Of a stretch of 64,000 nt of DNA, positions 47,077-58,336 are shown piece by piece. The notes beneath the pieces are model-generated. The model was not told the DNA's origin and ran no database searches. It saw nothing but the letters and a program-made list of their open reading frames with translations. The translations under genes were made by a program, and so were the position numbers. Each line of letters begins with the position of its first letter. The first letter of the stretch is position 1. Source of the DNA: Hyaloscypha bicolor E (Eukaryota; Ascomycota; Leotiomycetes; Helotiales; Hyaloscyphaceae); assembly GCF_002865645.1 (NCBI RefSeq), contig NW_020194519.1, positions 865,542 through 929,541 on the forward strand. The letters are read 5' to 3'.

Positions 47077-47833
47077 ATGTCGCAAGCTCAGCGCATGCGC
47101 CAGAACCTAGGCGAAGCATCGACACCCGGCTCCGCGCGCAAGAGAGGACGACCAGGCGGAAAGAGCGTACCTGTCGATATGGGTCCCAAGAAGGCGGGAA
47201 AGAGACTTAGTACGGGTGGCAAGGGGAAGGGGAAGAGAGTTAGTACTGGGAATGCGATTGAACGTGAGTTGGCCCTGGATATGGAGACACGCGTGAAGAG
47301 CTTGAGGGGGATTGGGAAAGGGAGGGATGAAATGGGATGCTGATGTTGAGTCGAATGTAGCAGGAGACCCGCTTCCTCATAATAAGAGAAAACACCGGTT
47401 TAAGCCTGGTACCCGCGCGCTTCAGGAGATCCGGAAATACCAGCGCTCTACGGACCTCCTATTGAGGAAACTGCCATTTTCGCGTCTCGTAAGTTTCAAG
47501 GGGAAGGGGAAGAGGGAAGGGGATAGAGGGCTGATATGGACAGGTTCGAGAGATTGCTTTGACGTTGCGGCCGGCGGGTGAGGGCATGAGATGGCAGAGC
47601 CAGGCTATTCAGGCATTGCAGGAGGCATCGGAGGCGTTCTTAGTGCATTTATTTGAGGACACAAAGTACGTCCCAGAGAGCAAAGTGTCTCCATGAGCTC
47701 TTTCTTATGAGGAAATTGCTAACTTGCTGTTTTTCCTAGCTTATGTGCGATACATGCGAAGAGAGTGACGATCATGCAGAAGGATATTCAACTGGCGAGA
47801 AGAATCAGGGGTGCGTGGGGTGGTCTGGGTTGA
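47077..47833 (+). CDS. Centromeric histone H3 variant (CENP-A/Cse4)
   Basis: Replaces H3 in centromeric nucleosomes and founds the kinetochore. Exons 47077-47263, 47361-47488, 47544-47665 and 47740-47833 join in frame to 176 residues. The N-tail is basic with an AT-hook-like RKRGRPGGK and repeated KGKGKR. The histone fold begins [20 protein letters not shown], then [19 protein letters not shown]. Loop 1 is lengthened ([20 protein letters not shown]) as in CENP-A rather than canonical H3. The end is [20 protein letters not shown], then [13 protein letters not shown], longer than H3 and typical of fungal CENP-A. All four exons keep the frame, and nothing is missing. It is usually single-copy; I cannot check for others. 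Confidence 0.93.
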
Positions 47834-48064
47834 GCTTGGGAGACGGGTTTTCTGCCATTATTTTGCTTGTACGAGTGTTTTGCTCCAAGGCGTTTAGGGA
47901 TGGCTGATGGGAAAGAGCGGCCATGGAAACAACGTCCGTTGAGCGTGTTAACTTTGTATAATGAAACGAATAAAGTTGAGGTCAATGTACTCCCGATTCC
48001 CTCTCTCCATGGATCTACTTTTGTACTTTTTGAGCTTTCTAGCGGGATATTTCCCCTTCTATGT

Positions 48065-49213
48065 CTAGCCATATGTAACCGTCGTCCCTTCCTCCGCAGG
48101 CTCCAATAGCTTCCATGTACACTCAATCCCTGTCTTTTTGAACATTTCCAAAATCACTTTCGCAATCCCCTCAAAGTTCTCTGTTGCCAACGCCAAAATG
48201 GTCGGTCCCGCTCCACTCAAACAGATCCCACAAAGTCCTGGATGACTCTTCGGCGTCACACTATGCAGAATCTCTGGCAGTCCAGGAATCAATTCTTTCC
48301 TATACGGCTGATGCACCTTATCCTGCATGGCCAGATAAATCTGCTCTGCATCCGGCGGGCTCCTTCCTAATGCACTTGGCAGCAAGGCTATCCTCTGCAG
48401 ATTAAATACCAAATCGGCCCTCGAATAAGAGGTAGGTAGCACGTCTCGTGCTTTAGCGGTCGAGACTTCGAATTGCGGGATTATGGCTATGGCTTTTATT
48501 TCTGGGGCCCAAGAGAACTTCATATAATGTCCAATATTATGCGGTGGTTCTGGTGGTGCCTTTCCTGTGTCCACTCCGCCGGCGGGCTCAACGAGGACTT
48601 CGGAGAGAGGGATTTCTTTGCGGGAGGTGTCTTCGGGGGAGAGGTCGTTCAGGTAGGTGCCGACGAAACCGCCGTATAGGGCTGCTGCTACGTTGTCTGG
48701 ATGACGTTCTATTCCGTTTTAACTTTCCAATGTCCAAGAAGAGAGAAGGGAGGGGAAATACCAATCATCAAACAATAGTCCAACATACGAGCCTTAGTCA
48801 GTCCCAGCTTTCCCACCTCGTTTCCCAGCACCACACCTGCTACCACTGCTGCTCCGGAAGACCCCAATCCTCTCCCCAATGGTATGGGGTTTATGATATG
48901 TACTCTTGTTTCCGCGGGAAATGCTCTCTGACCATGGCATCGAAGCACATAGAGGGCTGTTCGCGTGACCAGGTTGCTGTCTGCGCTCAATGGCACCTCC
49001 TCTGCGCCCTCTCCCTCATACGTTATCACACAGTTCAGAGGAGCATCCGACGCCTCGGATTTCACCACTTCAACGCGAAGTTCGAGCCAGATCGAGAGCG
49101 CAAGGCCAATGACATCGAATCCAGGGCCAATGTTTGCGGAGGAGCAGGGTACTTCTGCCGTGGGGTCAGTATGGGTCATTTGGAGAGGCCATGGACGTAC
49201 TTATGGTGATCAT
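48065..49213 (-). CDS. THR1: Homoserine kinase
   Basis: GHMP-family kinase phosphorylating homoserine in threonine synthesis. A tiny first exon, complement(49201..49213), encodes MITI; a 46-nt intron follows and the frame continues K/VPCSSANIGPGFDVIGLAL, the standard homoserine-kinase opening. The ATP loop is INPIPLGRGLGSSGAAVVAG. Also present: ERHPDNVAAALYGGFVGTYL after an intron near 48710-48762, IAIIPQFEVSTAKARDVLP, YSRADLVFNLQRIALLPSAL and GICLSGAGPTILAL. It ends ..EEGTTVTYG. Without the mini-exon the protein would start MTHTDPTAEVP, which fits the family less well. The gene converges on CENP-A and diverges from ADE5,7. Confidence 0.93.
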
Positions 49214-49358
49214 GGTTTAAGAGCCAGTGCCCAAGGTGTAGAGGACAGTGGTAGAGGAAATAAGCGCGAGGAGAGGTTTCTGGCGATGTTTGGAATTTCT
49301 ATGAAGTGTTTCGCCAGCCTCGTGGTCTGCAGTCATTTTTAGTCTGCCACGCGCCTCC

Positions 49359-49573
49359 GGTTAGTCGTGATACACCGAAATCCGGGCCGAAAATCAATGT
49401 TCTTATATTAACTTCCATAGCAGTGACAATCAAGTTTACAATTTTATCGAGGGTAATCCTATGGACTGCGCATTAATTGATGTTATTTTTTAAGGGAGCC
49501 TAAGTGTGCTGGCTGTTAAAGAAAGTAATTGGGGGTTGATTTCAGCCCAGCTTTCAGTGTATCACGACTAACC
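49359..49573. mobile_element. MITE-like inverted-repeat element (about 215-240 bp)
   Basis: Arms: GGTTAGTCGTGATACACCGA.. from 49359, and the complement of ..GTGTATCACGACTAACC ending 49573. The arms pair over about 40 nt. The mismatches include three positions that are CG on the left arm and TG on the right (cCGaaa, tcCGgg, gcCGaa). The similarity may continue outward about 15 nt (GCCACGCGCCTCC against GGCACACGCATCT). The interior is AT-rich and has no open frame. No clear target duplication was found, so the superfamily is undetermined. It lies in the divergent promoter of homoserine kinase and ADE5,7. Confidence 0.7.
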
Positions 49574-49890
49574 AGATGCGTGTGCCTGGTCATCGTTTAC
49601 CCCACCAAGCAAAAATGCATGCCCGGGAGTGCTCATTTTGCTTGTAAGTACATTAAACATTGGTAATAAAATACGAAAGGAATATTAAAATAAGATTATG
49701 TATTGAACTGTTAAATGGTATTGAAAATTTCCTGATTTAAACATTTCTATTAATGTAAGGGGCTGGTTGATTTTCCAACTGCAGCCAAATTGACCCCGCC
49801 AAACATTTTTGCAGGGCTGAAATTTTTGTCACGAGCTTTCTTCCCTTCTTTCAACGACAACAACTTTCACAACTCGTCACTTTTACAACA

Positions 49891-52346
49891 ATGGAGCCAA
49901 TTCGAGTCTTGTTAGTCGGTAACGGCGGCCGCGAGCACGCCCTGGCCTGGAAATTGTCCCAGTCACCTTTGGTAGAATCTATCCTCGTTGTTCCTGGGAA
50001 TGGCGGTACATCGACCTGTCCGAAAGTTACCAATTGTTCGAGTGTTAAACCAGACGATTATCCTGGTCTTGTTGCACTCGCGCAGGAGAAAGACATCAAC
50101 CTGGTGGTCCCCGGACCAGAGGCGCCCCTGGTGGATGGAATTGAGGGATACTTCCGCGCAGTGGGAATCAGATGTTTTGGACCTTCGAAACTCGCGGCGC
50201 GTATGGAGGGAAGCAAGACGTTCTCAAAGGACTTCATGAAGAGACGCAATATTCCTACCGCGGCCTACGAAAACTTCTCGAACTACGAGAACGCGCGGAA
50301 ATACTTGGATAATATTGATCATAATGTGGTGATCAAGGCAAGTGGATTGGCTGCGGGGAAGGGAGTTATCATTCCAACAACCAAAGATGAAGCACAAGCC
50401 GCACTGAGGGAGATTATGCTAGACAAGGAATTTGGTTCTGCTGGAGATGAGGTTGTTATAGAAGAATTTCTGGAAGGCGATGAGCTCAGTATCTTGAGCT
50501 TCAGCGACGGGTATACCATTCGATCCCTCCCTCCAGCTCAAGACCACAAGAGAATCTTCGATGGAGATCAAGGACCGAACACGGGTGGAATGGGATGTTA
50601 TGCGCCAACGAACATTGCCACAAAAGAACTTCTGGAGGAGGTTGAACGGACGATTTTACAACCTACGATTGATGGAATGAGGAATGAGGCCTTCCCTTTC
50701 GTCGGAACTTTATTCACTGGTCTTATGATTACGAAGAATGGTCCCAAAGTCTTGGAATACAATGTTCGATTTGGTGATCCTGAGACTCAGACGCTGCTTC
50801 CTTTGATGGAGACCGATTTAGCTAAGGTTATGATTGCCTGTACAGATCATTACCTTTCCGCTGTTTCGGTAGATGTGAAGCCAGGAGCGAGTGTGACCGT
50901 GGTGGTAGCGGCAGGAGGATATCCGGGATCATATGCCAAGGGAACGCCTATGGATGTTCAAGCACCTCCGGAAAGTACGAATATTTTCCATGCGGGGACG
51001 ACGATCAAGGATGAACAACTGCAAACTTCTGGGGGAAGGGTGATTGCTGCACAGGCAACTGCAGAGGATCTGGAACAGGCTGTGAAGAAAGCGTACTCTG
51101 GTCTCGAATTCATCCAGTTCGACAAAATGTTTTACCGCAAGGATATTGCTCATCGAGCTTTCAAGCCCACAGCTGCAACGCGAGAAGCTTTAACGTACGC
51201 TTCTGCTGGTGTAAGTATTGAAGCTGGGAATGAGTTTGTCACGCGAATCAAGAAGGTATGTGCTTCAATATTTACCACTTCAAGAATAATGGAACTAATT
51301 TTGCTCAGGCTGTTGCATCAACTCGCCGACCTGGCGCTGATGCAGAAATTGGAGGCTTTGGAGGCGAAGTGGACTTAGAGCAAGCTGGTTACGCTGGTGG
51401 CCCCATCATGGTTGGTGCAATCGACGGTGTCGGTACAAAGCTCGCAATCGCCCAGGCAATGGAGAAACACGACACCGTCGGCATCGATTTGGTGGCCATG
51501 AACGTCAACGATCTGGTTGTCCAAGGTGCCGAGCCCCTCATGTTCCTTGATTACTACGGTTGCAGCAAACTTACGCAGAAGAACGCAACTGCATTTGTCG
51601 AAGGTGTTGCAGCTGGATGTAGAGATGCCAATTGCGCTCTTGTTGGTGGTGAAACGGCTGAGATGCCGGGCATGTACCAAGGAGATGACTACGATGCTGC
51701 TGGAGCTGCGATTGGCACAATGCACAAGGAGTACAGGCTTCCTCGGATTTCGAGTATGCTCGAGGGAGATGTATTGCTCGGTTTAGCTTCGAATGGAGTG
51801 CACTCGAATGGCTTCTCGTTGGTCCGCAGAATTATTGCTAGAGAAGAACTGTCATATACTGACCCCGCTCCATGGGATCAATCAACAAGTACTGGGCTAA
51901 GCCTTCTGACTCCCACGAGAATCTATGTTCGTTCCATACTCGAGGTCACGAACAAGAAGCTCATCAAGGGTCTCTCACATATCACTGGTGGTGGATTGAC
52001 AGAAAACATCCCACGAATGCTGCCTGAGCATTTGGCAGCTGAGTAAGTCGTTCCACAACCAGGTCCTCATTGGCCAGTGAAGTTGACATCCCTCAGGGTT
52101 GACGTAGCAAACTGGACCTTACCACCCGTCTTCAAGTGGTTGAAGCGAGCAGGTAACGTCTCCGCCCCCGAGATGGGCCGCACGTTCAACACAGGTGTTG
52201 GAATGGTAGCTGTGGTTAGCAAAGAAAACGCAGCACAAGTCATCTCTGAGCTCGAAGCTGCAGGCGAGAAAGTCTACACGATTGGCACCCTCGTCCCGAG
52301 ATCAGGAGAGGGTTGTGTCTTGAAGAATCTTCAGAGTTGGGAGTAG
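49891..52346 (+). CDS. ADE5,7: Bifunctional GARS-AIRS (phosphoribosylamine-glycine ligase / AIR synthase)
   Basis: Carries steps 2 and 5 of de novo purine synthesis. The first exon (49891 to about 51255) encodes the GARS half: [52 protein letters not shown] (ATP-grasp), [14 protein letters not shown] and [14 protein letters not shown]. The AIRS half follows after an intron near 51256-51309: [71 protein letters not shown] and [16 protein letters not shown] second intron near 52043-52097 leads to [20 protein letters not shown] and [11 protein letters not shown]. It ends ..LKNLQSWE. There is no GART domain fused, as in other fungi. No damage is seen. Confidence 0.95.
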
Positions 52347-52724
52347 ATTCTTATTTCGTCCGGGTGGAGTGGAGTTTGGGAGATACCAAAAGTTGTGCAT
52401 GTGGTTGGGTGCATTTTAGGCGTTGGGCTATGTTAAACTTCAAGTATGCCTAGAAAGGAGAATGAAATATGTCAGAAAAATTCCTTTCTTTTGTCTTCTA
52501 TGCCCAATCATAAATCAACGGATGTGAAGCTCCGCAAGTGCGATCAACTCTGAACATGGTTCGCATGTGAGGAGCTCTTGTAAAGACATGCCATGAGGGT
52601 CACACCAGCGATGCTTTATGCTCGGGATGCTGCTGCCCGAGATCTTTCAATTCCTTGAACTCATTTCCTTCTATTGCGCATACAGGGCCTACTATCCAAG
52701 AGCTGGTGCTCTCTAGATAGGTTT

Positions 52725-52725
<1 letters not shown>
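52347..52725. other. Intergenic, nothing recognised
   Basis: 3' flank of ADE5,7 up to the poly-G tract. No gene or repeat seen. Confidence 0.45.

Positions 52726-52758
<33 letters not shown>
52726..52758 (+). repeat. 33-nt poly-G tract
   Basis: An uninterrupted run of 33 G. It is the longest homopolymer in the window and can form a G-quadruplex. It sits just upstream of the decayed BTB copy B. Length in such tracts is often uncertain in assemblies. Confidence 0.85.
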
Positions 52759-52761
<3 letters not shown>

Positions 52762-52962
52762 CATGTTGCTCGCTCTTTGTCTTATCAACTCAAATATATT
52801 AAGCAGGTCATTCTCCCGCGGATCTCAACTCTTTACTCTTCATCTCATCAAAAAGAAGGTTTCTCATCCGTCCTAGTTTCTACCTTGACCCGGGTTATTC
52901 GAAAACTTTCTCACTCGATAGCGACTACGAGCACTACCGCGAATCCTACACGCAGCTTGTCG

Positions 52963-53921
52963 GAGGCGACGCCAGCAATCAACTCGAAGCGAAAGAGGTC
53001 TTCAGAAGACTCGTCTGGGGGAATGGGGGCCAATATGAGGGCTCCTTATTTCTCGTATGAACACACTTCGGTTTCGCAGGCTTCTACTGACCGACTTCAG
53101 TGCCCCGACTGAGCTTGTAACGTTCCTGGTGGGGAGAGACGAGGAACCGTTCGCAGTACACAAGGGTAAGTGCATTCTCGCCTATATAATTCACATGCTG
53201 GCGCGTTCTAGAATTTGCGTGCTGTTATTCGCCTGTTTTGAGAGCGGCTTTTACTGGCCCTTTCCTCGAAGGCCAAAGCAATACATATCGACACGATTAT
53301 GTAAATCCTTCGGTGTTTTATCTCCTCGTCCAGTGGCTTTATACTCAAAAGATTGATCCTCACATTGAAATCGACTCTGTTTTAGAAAGTGCGGAGAATG
53401 TTAATGAGAATGGTGTTTGTGATCGTGAAAAACTTGGAGCTGTGGATGGTGCTGCGGACGCTGGTACAAACGACGGCGGCTGCGACAAGGCTTCAGAAGC
53501 TTGGCGGGCTCAAGATCTTGAATATGCTCAGCTCTGGGTGGCTGGCGACAGACTCCTTATGTCTCATCTGCAGAACGCGGTATGGATATCCTCTCCCTCT
53601 TTCCTCAGCTCGAATATCCCACCAGTGGTGGTGCATTCATATTTTCCTTCCCCTGTCAAGTAATATTAACCCGAAGCTTTACAAGTTATGTATGTATGGG
53701 ATACGGTGTGAAACAATGTCACCGACAGGAGTTTCCCCATGAAATGCTTTTCGATGTTGATGCTTGTTTACAATAAAGCAGTTCTTCCCATACTTCCAGG
53801 TCACAAGGCGAATCAGGACTTGGCTCCACATAAGGAATTCTCCAAGCAACCGCTGATGGATTTCGAGAGATATCATTGTACCAGAACCTATAGGGGCTAT
53901 CTTATTGACGAGAATCAGTAA
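52963..53921 (+). pseudogene. BTB/POZ family copy B, broken
   Basis: Recognisable parts: TPAINSKRKRSSEDS; GANMRAPYFS; APTELVTFLVGRDEEPFAVHK; CCYSPVLRAAFTGPFLEGQS; LLVQWLYTQKIDPHIEIDSV; AQLWVAGDRLLMSHLQNAV; and the tail CTRTYRGYLIDENQ. Both family introns are still visible. Problems: the codon aligned with copy A's initiator is GAG (52963-52965), and the nearest in-frame ATG is at about 53023. The central block between LQNAV and FPHEML (about 60 residues in copy A) is replaced by unrelated sequence, and a frameshift separates FPHEMLF from MLVYNKAVLP. A shortened, alternatively spliced gene is possible, but a pseudogene is more likely. Confidence 0.75.
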
Positions 53922-54412
53922 TAAATGGCCGCTATTCACTTGTCGCTGCTGATAACTGTACGATATTCCCATACAGAATTTGCGGCTATGGTGTCTGGGG
54001 TGGGAATGATATCCCCTCGTTCACACTTCTATTTTTCTGTTTTCACACGAGCTTAATCTTTCCAACGTTCGCACCCTGCGCTTACTCCTGAGGTATTCAG
54101 GGGATGTAGTCTGTCCAAGCTGGGATTGCGCAGGCTCAAACGCTGGAAGGGTCCGCATTCACCAATTGAGCACGACCCACCGCCACCTTCCAACTTAGAT
54201 ACCTACATTTATCGCATTGAACGCGCATGCTCACCGACAACTTATCCTAAGCTCGCACCATCCTCCTCCACACGTTCTAGCTTTCCTCTTAGAGGGCAAG
54301 CCGGTGATGAAGACTCATTCGCCTTCGATCCTCGAATCCTAGCTTTGTGAGAGGGGTCAATCTTGACAGAATACATTAGAATTGCAGCCAGCTCACCTTT
54401 AGCAGGTCAAAA
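53922..54412. other. Intergenic region between BTB copies B and C
   Basis: Contains the promoter of copy C. No other feature was recognised. Confidence 0.45.
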
Positions 54413-55301
54413 ATGTCATCGAACGCCCATCCGAAACGGAAGAGGTCGTCAGAGATTTCTAAGGATGACTCTCCCGCTACGAAGAAGACGAAAACTACGC
54501 CAATTAAGCCAGACTTCAAGTACAGAGTCTTTTGCTTTCCCTCACAATCACTCACATAATGTAGTACTCCTACCGAAATGGTTACGATTATCGTTGGCAA
54601 GGAAGGTGAAGATGAACGATTCATTGTCCACAAGGGTAGAGATATTCCTATTGTCTATTATCGATACAAATTAACACGGAACAGAATTTGCTTGCTATTA
54701 TTCACCCGTCTTAAAGGCTGCTTTCGAAAGCTCATTCACAGAGGGCCAGACGCAATGCTATCGACTCGAAGACGTCACCGTTAGGGTGATCCGCCTCCTC
54801 CTATGCTTTTTCTACACTGGAAAAGTCGATACCTCGCTTCAGCGATACATCTCTGCTGGATTCGAAGCTGTGGCTGACCAAGAATTACAACAAGAGATAG
54901 ACTTCATTCATTTCTGGGTTCTTGCCGATAGGTTACTCATTCCTTCGCTTCAGAACGCTATAGTGAGAGAGCTCGAGATCATGTGGAATCTTCGGACCGA
55001 TCGAGCGGTAGACGTTAGTTGGGTACCATTCGTTTACGAACATACTTCGGTTGACAGCCCCCTCAGAGCCCTTACACTTGATCATTGCGCGTATGGCTTA
55101 CACAGTGATATGTTTCTCGAAGATCCGGCAGCTTTTCCTCATGAAATGCTGCTTGATCTTGCTCGTCTCATGAGCTCAGGAATCACCCCGACGACGATTT
55201 ATGAGAAAGACGAAAATGGTCGAGATGATGAGGAGAGGCCGAGATATAAGTACAAGCGGACGTGGGGAAGCTATCATGTTCCGGAAGGTGAGAACAGTTA
55301 G
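54413..55301 (+). CDS. BTB/POZ-domain protein, family copy C
   Basis: The first exon 54413-54519 encodes a basic tail (MSSNAHPKRKRSSEISKDD, PATKKTKTTPIKPDF). The family introns are at the same two places as in copy A (junctions N/TPTEMVTIIVGKE and HK/EFACYYSPVLKAAF). BTB fold: TEMVTIIVGKEGEDERFIVH, FESSFTEGQTQCYRLEDVTV and IRLLLCFFYTGKVD. The third exon continues IHFWVLADRLLIPSLQNAIV, WVPFVYEHTSVDSPLRALTL, FPHEMLLDLARLMSS and the tail YKRTWGSYHVPEGENS. The acidic insert is shorter than in A. The frame is complete and the gene looks functional. Confidence 0.85.
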
Positions 55302-56753
55302 ATGGCATGGAGGAACAAAATCATCCAGGATGAATGGTGAGCATTACTTGTATTGAGAGTCACTTTTACATCAAATCAAAGCAACTCTTTGAACACCCCA
55401 TTATTCTGACCTCTAAGCTCTCTAGGACTCTTTAAATAATATTTAAAGCTTATAAAAATTAATTAAAAAAATTAATTTAATATTTATTAATGGTTGAGAG
55501 GGAAATATTTGTAGTGGCATGAGTTGCTATAAAGAGCGGTGTTCAAGGTTGTGAATATTTATATGGCTGGGGGTAATCATAGTAGCATCATGAAGGCAGT
55601 TCTAGACTAATAAAGAAAGATCGACGAATTAATCGGCCAGGCGGGGGTAATTGGGTCAAGTCAAATTGGTGAATACGAACAGAGCCAGAATACGGATGTA
55701 ATGTCCACTTTCCGGCCTCCACATTCCGTCCCGTCCCCCTTGTAGACGTATATTTACGTGCAAAGCTGCATCTATATGCACGAGTAGGAGACGCGCCCCG
55801 TGGAATAGTGCTGGAATATGAAAGCTATAGGCGGGGAAAATGAAGCTCTTCGCAAGGCTCAACAAAAGGCATACCTTAAGAAGAAGGCATGGACATGGGT
55901 CATATCCAACGAGGCGGGCCGCAAGATAGCACACGAGAAATAGGGTATGTAAAGGAGAAGCTCACAGTATCGAGGTTTTTTGAACGTGAGAGGTCAGGAG
56001 AGGCAAAAGAATTCATCTCTTTACATAACATACTCCCAGGACTGCACTAGCCAGCATTAGCATATAACCAAAAGATAGTCGATATCCTATCGAGCACAAA
56101 TATGACTCCTTTGGGTGAACAATCCTGGATTGGGAATGCTATGCGAGCTGAACAGGGATTTGGCAGGGGCCGGCAGAGGCACTCGCAGAATATCCATTTT
56201 CTTAGATTTATTTAAAGGGGTTGATTTTTTAGTATCCTTACGTCTTTAAATATGAAATTTGACCTGAAAACGAACGCTATATAGCAATATTAAGGGTCAA
56301 ATTACTAGAGTGAGATTAACATTGTTCATGTGACCAATAGCCCTCAAATTGGCGGAAAGGTTGCTTTTATTTGGCGTGGGCCCGAAATGGGCTTAGAGGG
56401 GGTGATTTAGCGTGGCAGGGGTTCACTGATATTCGGGGCTTTGATCCAACTTCACCTCAACTTTCATTTCACCAACCATATGCACAAACTTCTTCAAACC
56501 ACGGCAGCTCATCGCGCTCAATTCCTTAATCTTCTCAACCGCGTTATCTATAGCTTCTGGCACACAATTGCCCTTCCTTTCGTCGTTTCCTAACATTTTG
56601 GAAAACGATCGCGTTCAGTGTTCAGCGTTCAGCCCGAACGTCAGGTCAGAGTCTAATAGAGGAACTAGACACCTCCCTCGTTGGGATTATAGTTTGTGGG
56701 TTCCTATTCAATTGGTTATCCATGCCACTGACGTTTCCAAAGACTGGATGAAG
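55302..56753. other. Intergenic, 1.45 kb, AT-rich island, no gene
   Basis: 55430-55495 is almost pure A/T with TTAA repeats; 56205-56320 is also AT-rich. A 41-codon frame at 55818 (MKAIGGENEALRKAQQKAYL) is not recognised. This may be old transposon debris; I could not find inverted ends. Confidence 0.45.
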
Positions 56754-57839
56754 ATGCCCCCAAACAAACGAAAGAGGATGTCGACCAGATCATCTATGGA
56801 GGCTCCATCAGCAAAGAAAGCATGGAAACTACGAGGCCCTAACTTCTCGTCAGTTGAGTTCTATTGCCTTGATGCAATTGACTTATTGTTCTCAGTGCTC
56901 CCACCGAAATGGTCACATTTCTGATTGGGCCGGAAGGCAATGACGAGAAATTCCCCGTCCACAAGGGTAAGTCCATCCACACTTCACTGGCCGCCATGCT
57001 AAATTGTTCTAGAATTTGCTTGTCACCATTCCCCGGTCCTCAAAGCCGCTTTCAACAGCAACTTCGTGGAAGGAGAGACCCAGACTTACCGTCTGGAGGA
57101 AATCAGTACTTCCGCTTTTCGCTTGCTGGTTCAATGGTTCTACAACGAGGAATTCGATATCTTCAAAGAGGACGATCTCGACTGTGAAAATGACGAGGAC
57201 GATCCTGGAATTGAGAAGCTCTGGGTGGATCAAGATTTGAACCTAATTCAATTATGGATCGTTGCCGACAAGCTGCTTATTCGTCCGCTCCAGAACGCCG
57301 TCATCAACGTGCTAGAATAATTTTGGGAAGAGCCATTTGTGCCTCATGGAGGACCCAGCACGGCTTGGATTCCGTATGCATATGAGCATACGATAGTCGG
57401 AAGCCCGCTTCGCAATTTTGCGGCTGACATTTGTGCATACAAGATCAGTCCAGAAGTCTTTGCTGCACATTCCGAGGACTTCCCGAAAGAGGTTCTCTTG
57501 GATATGGCTATGATACTCAGCAAAGCTGTGTCGATCTGGAGGCATGATGATTTCACGCACTCAGATGATGAAGAGAAAGAACATGATGATGACTTCATCT
57601 CGGATAGCGGGGAGGAAGAAGACGCCGCCCTTTCCTCCCCTGGGACCTTTGCAGTTGACGACGACAATAATACCAGTGCCTCTGGGAATGGCAATGAAAA
57701 TGATTTCGATCATGGGGTAGAAGAAGACATCTGGGTAGATGATGAAGATGAATACTTTATCGGGGACGTCCCAGCACTCCCACGTTACCAGTGTCATCGA
57801 ACATGGAGAAGCTATTACGTTCCAGAGGACGAGGAATAA
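56754..57839 (+). pseudogene. BTB/POZ family copy D with one in-frame stop codon
   Basis: A complete family member except for TAA at 57318-57320. Start MPPNKRKRMSTRSSMEAPSA at 56754 (an ATG two codons upstream is also open). Intron 1 has donor TC/GTCAGT and acceptor before T/GCTCCCACC, so the junction is NFS/APTEMVTFLIG. Intron 2 gives HK/EFACHHSPVLKAAFNSNF. BTB: VEGETQTYRLEEISTSAFRL and LVQWFYNEEFDI. Then LIQLWIVADKLLIRPLQNAV, INVLE, stop, FWEEPFVPHGGPSTAWIPYA, YEHTIVGSPLRNFAADICAY and FPKEVLLDMAMILSKAVSIW. A long Asp/Glu-rich insert and the tail YQCHRTWRSYYVPEDEE follow. Reading frame and conservation are unbroken on both sides of the stop, so loss is recent, or the stop is a sequencing error or is read through. 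Confidence 0.8.
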
Positions 57840-58336
57840 CTAGATAGATTAGTAAAGGAACGCCTACAGAACTGATGAGGAAGGAAATATCCAGTTGGAT
57901 ATCATCTGTCAAGCTGTAGGTTTTTTGGCCCTGAGAAATTGTCCTCTTTTGCTCGCTTTACTACAGCTGTGAAGTTGCAGCAAAAACATGCCGTTTGCCG
58001 CCAATTTCAGATGGGAACTTAAAACTGCAATTTAATTCGAAGAAGTAATAAAGGGGGCTCTTGAGGTTGTAGTCCCACTTACGGGTCATCCAAGTCTCCT
58101 CGCCTTAATTGTCAGGCACCAGCTCCATCGGCTGCTCATCCCGAATCCTCGTCCACCTGCCGCCCTGTCGGCAGCTATACCGCTAAAGACGCCAAGTATC
58201 GTTCGAGAATGTTGCATAAAATATTCTAAGAGCCAAGGTGATCCTACTCATGAATACATATCTTCTGCCTTCCAGTTTTTGCTCTAGAATTGCAAGTGCT
58301 TTAATTCACCCCTCTTCAGATTCAAGCCATTGCAAG
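57840..58336. other. Intergenic, promoter of the monooxygenase
   Basis: About 500 bases with no further feature recognised. Confidence 0.45.

Noticed and set aside
52600..52788. Minus-strand frame with a poly-proline run
   Set aside because: The prolines are the complement of the 33-G tract; nothing else in it is protein-like.
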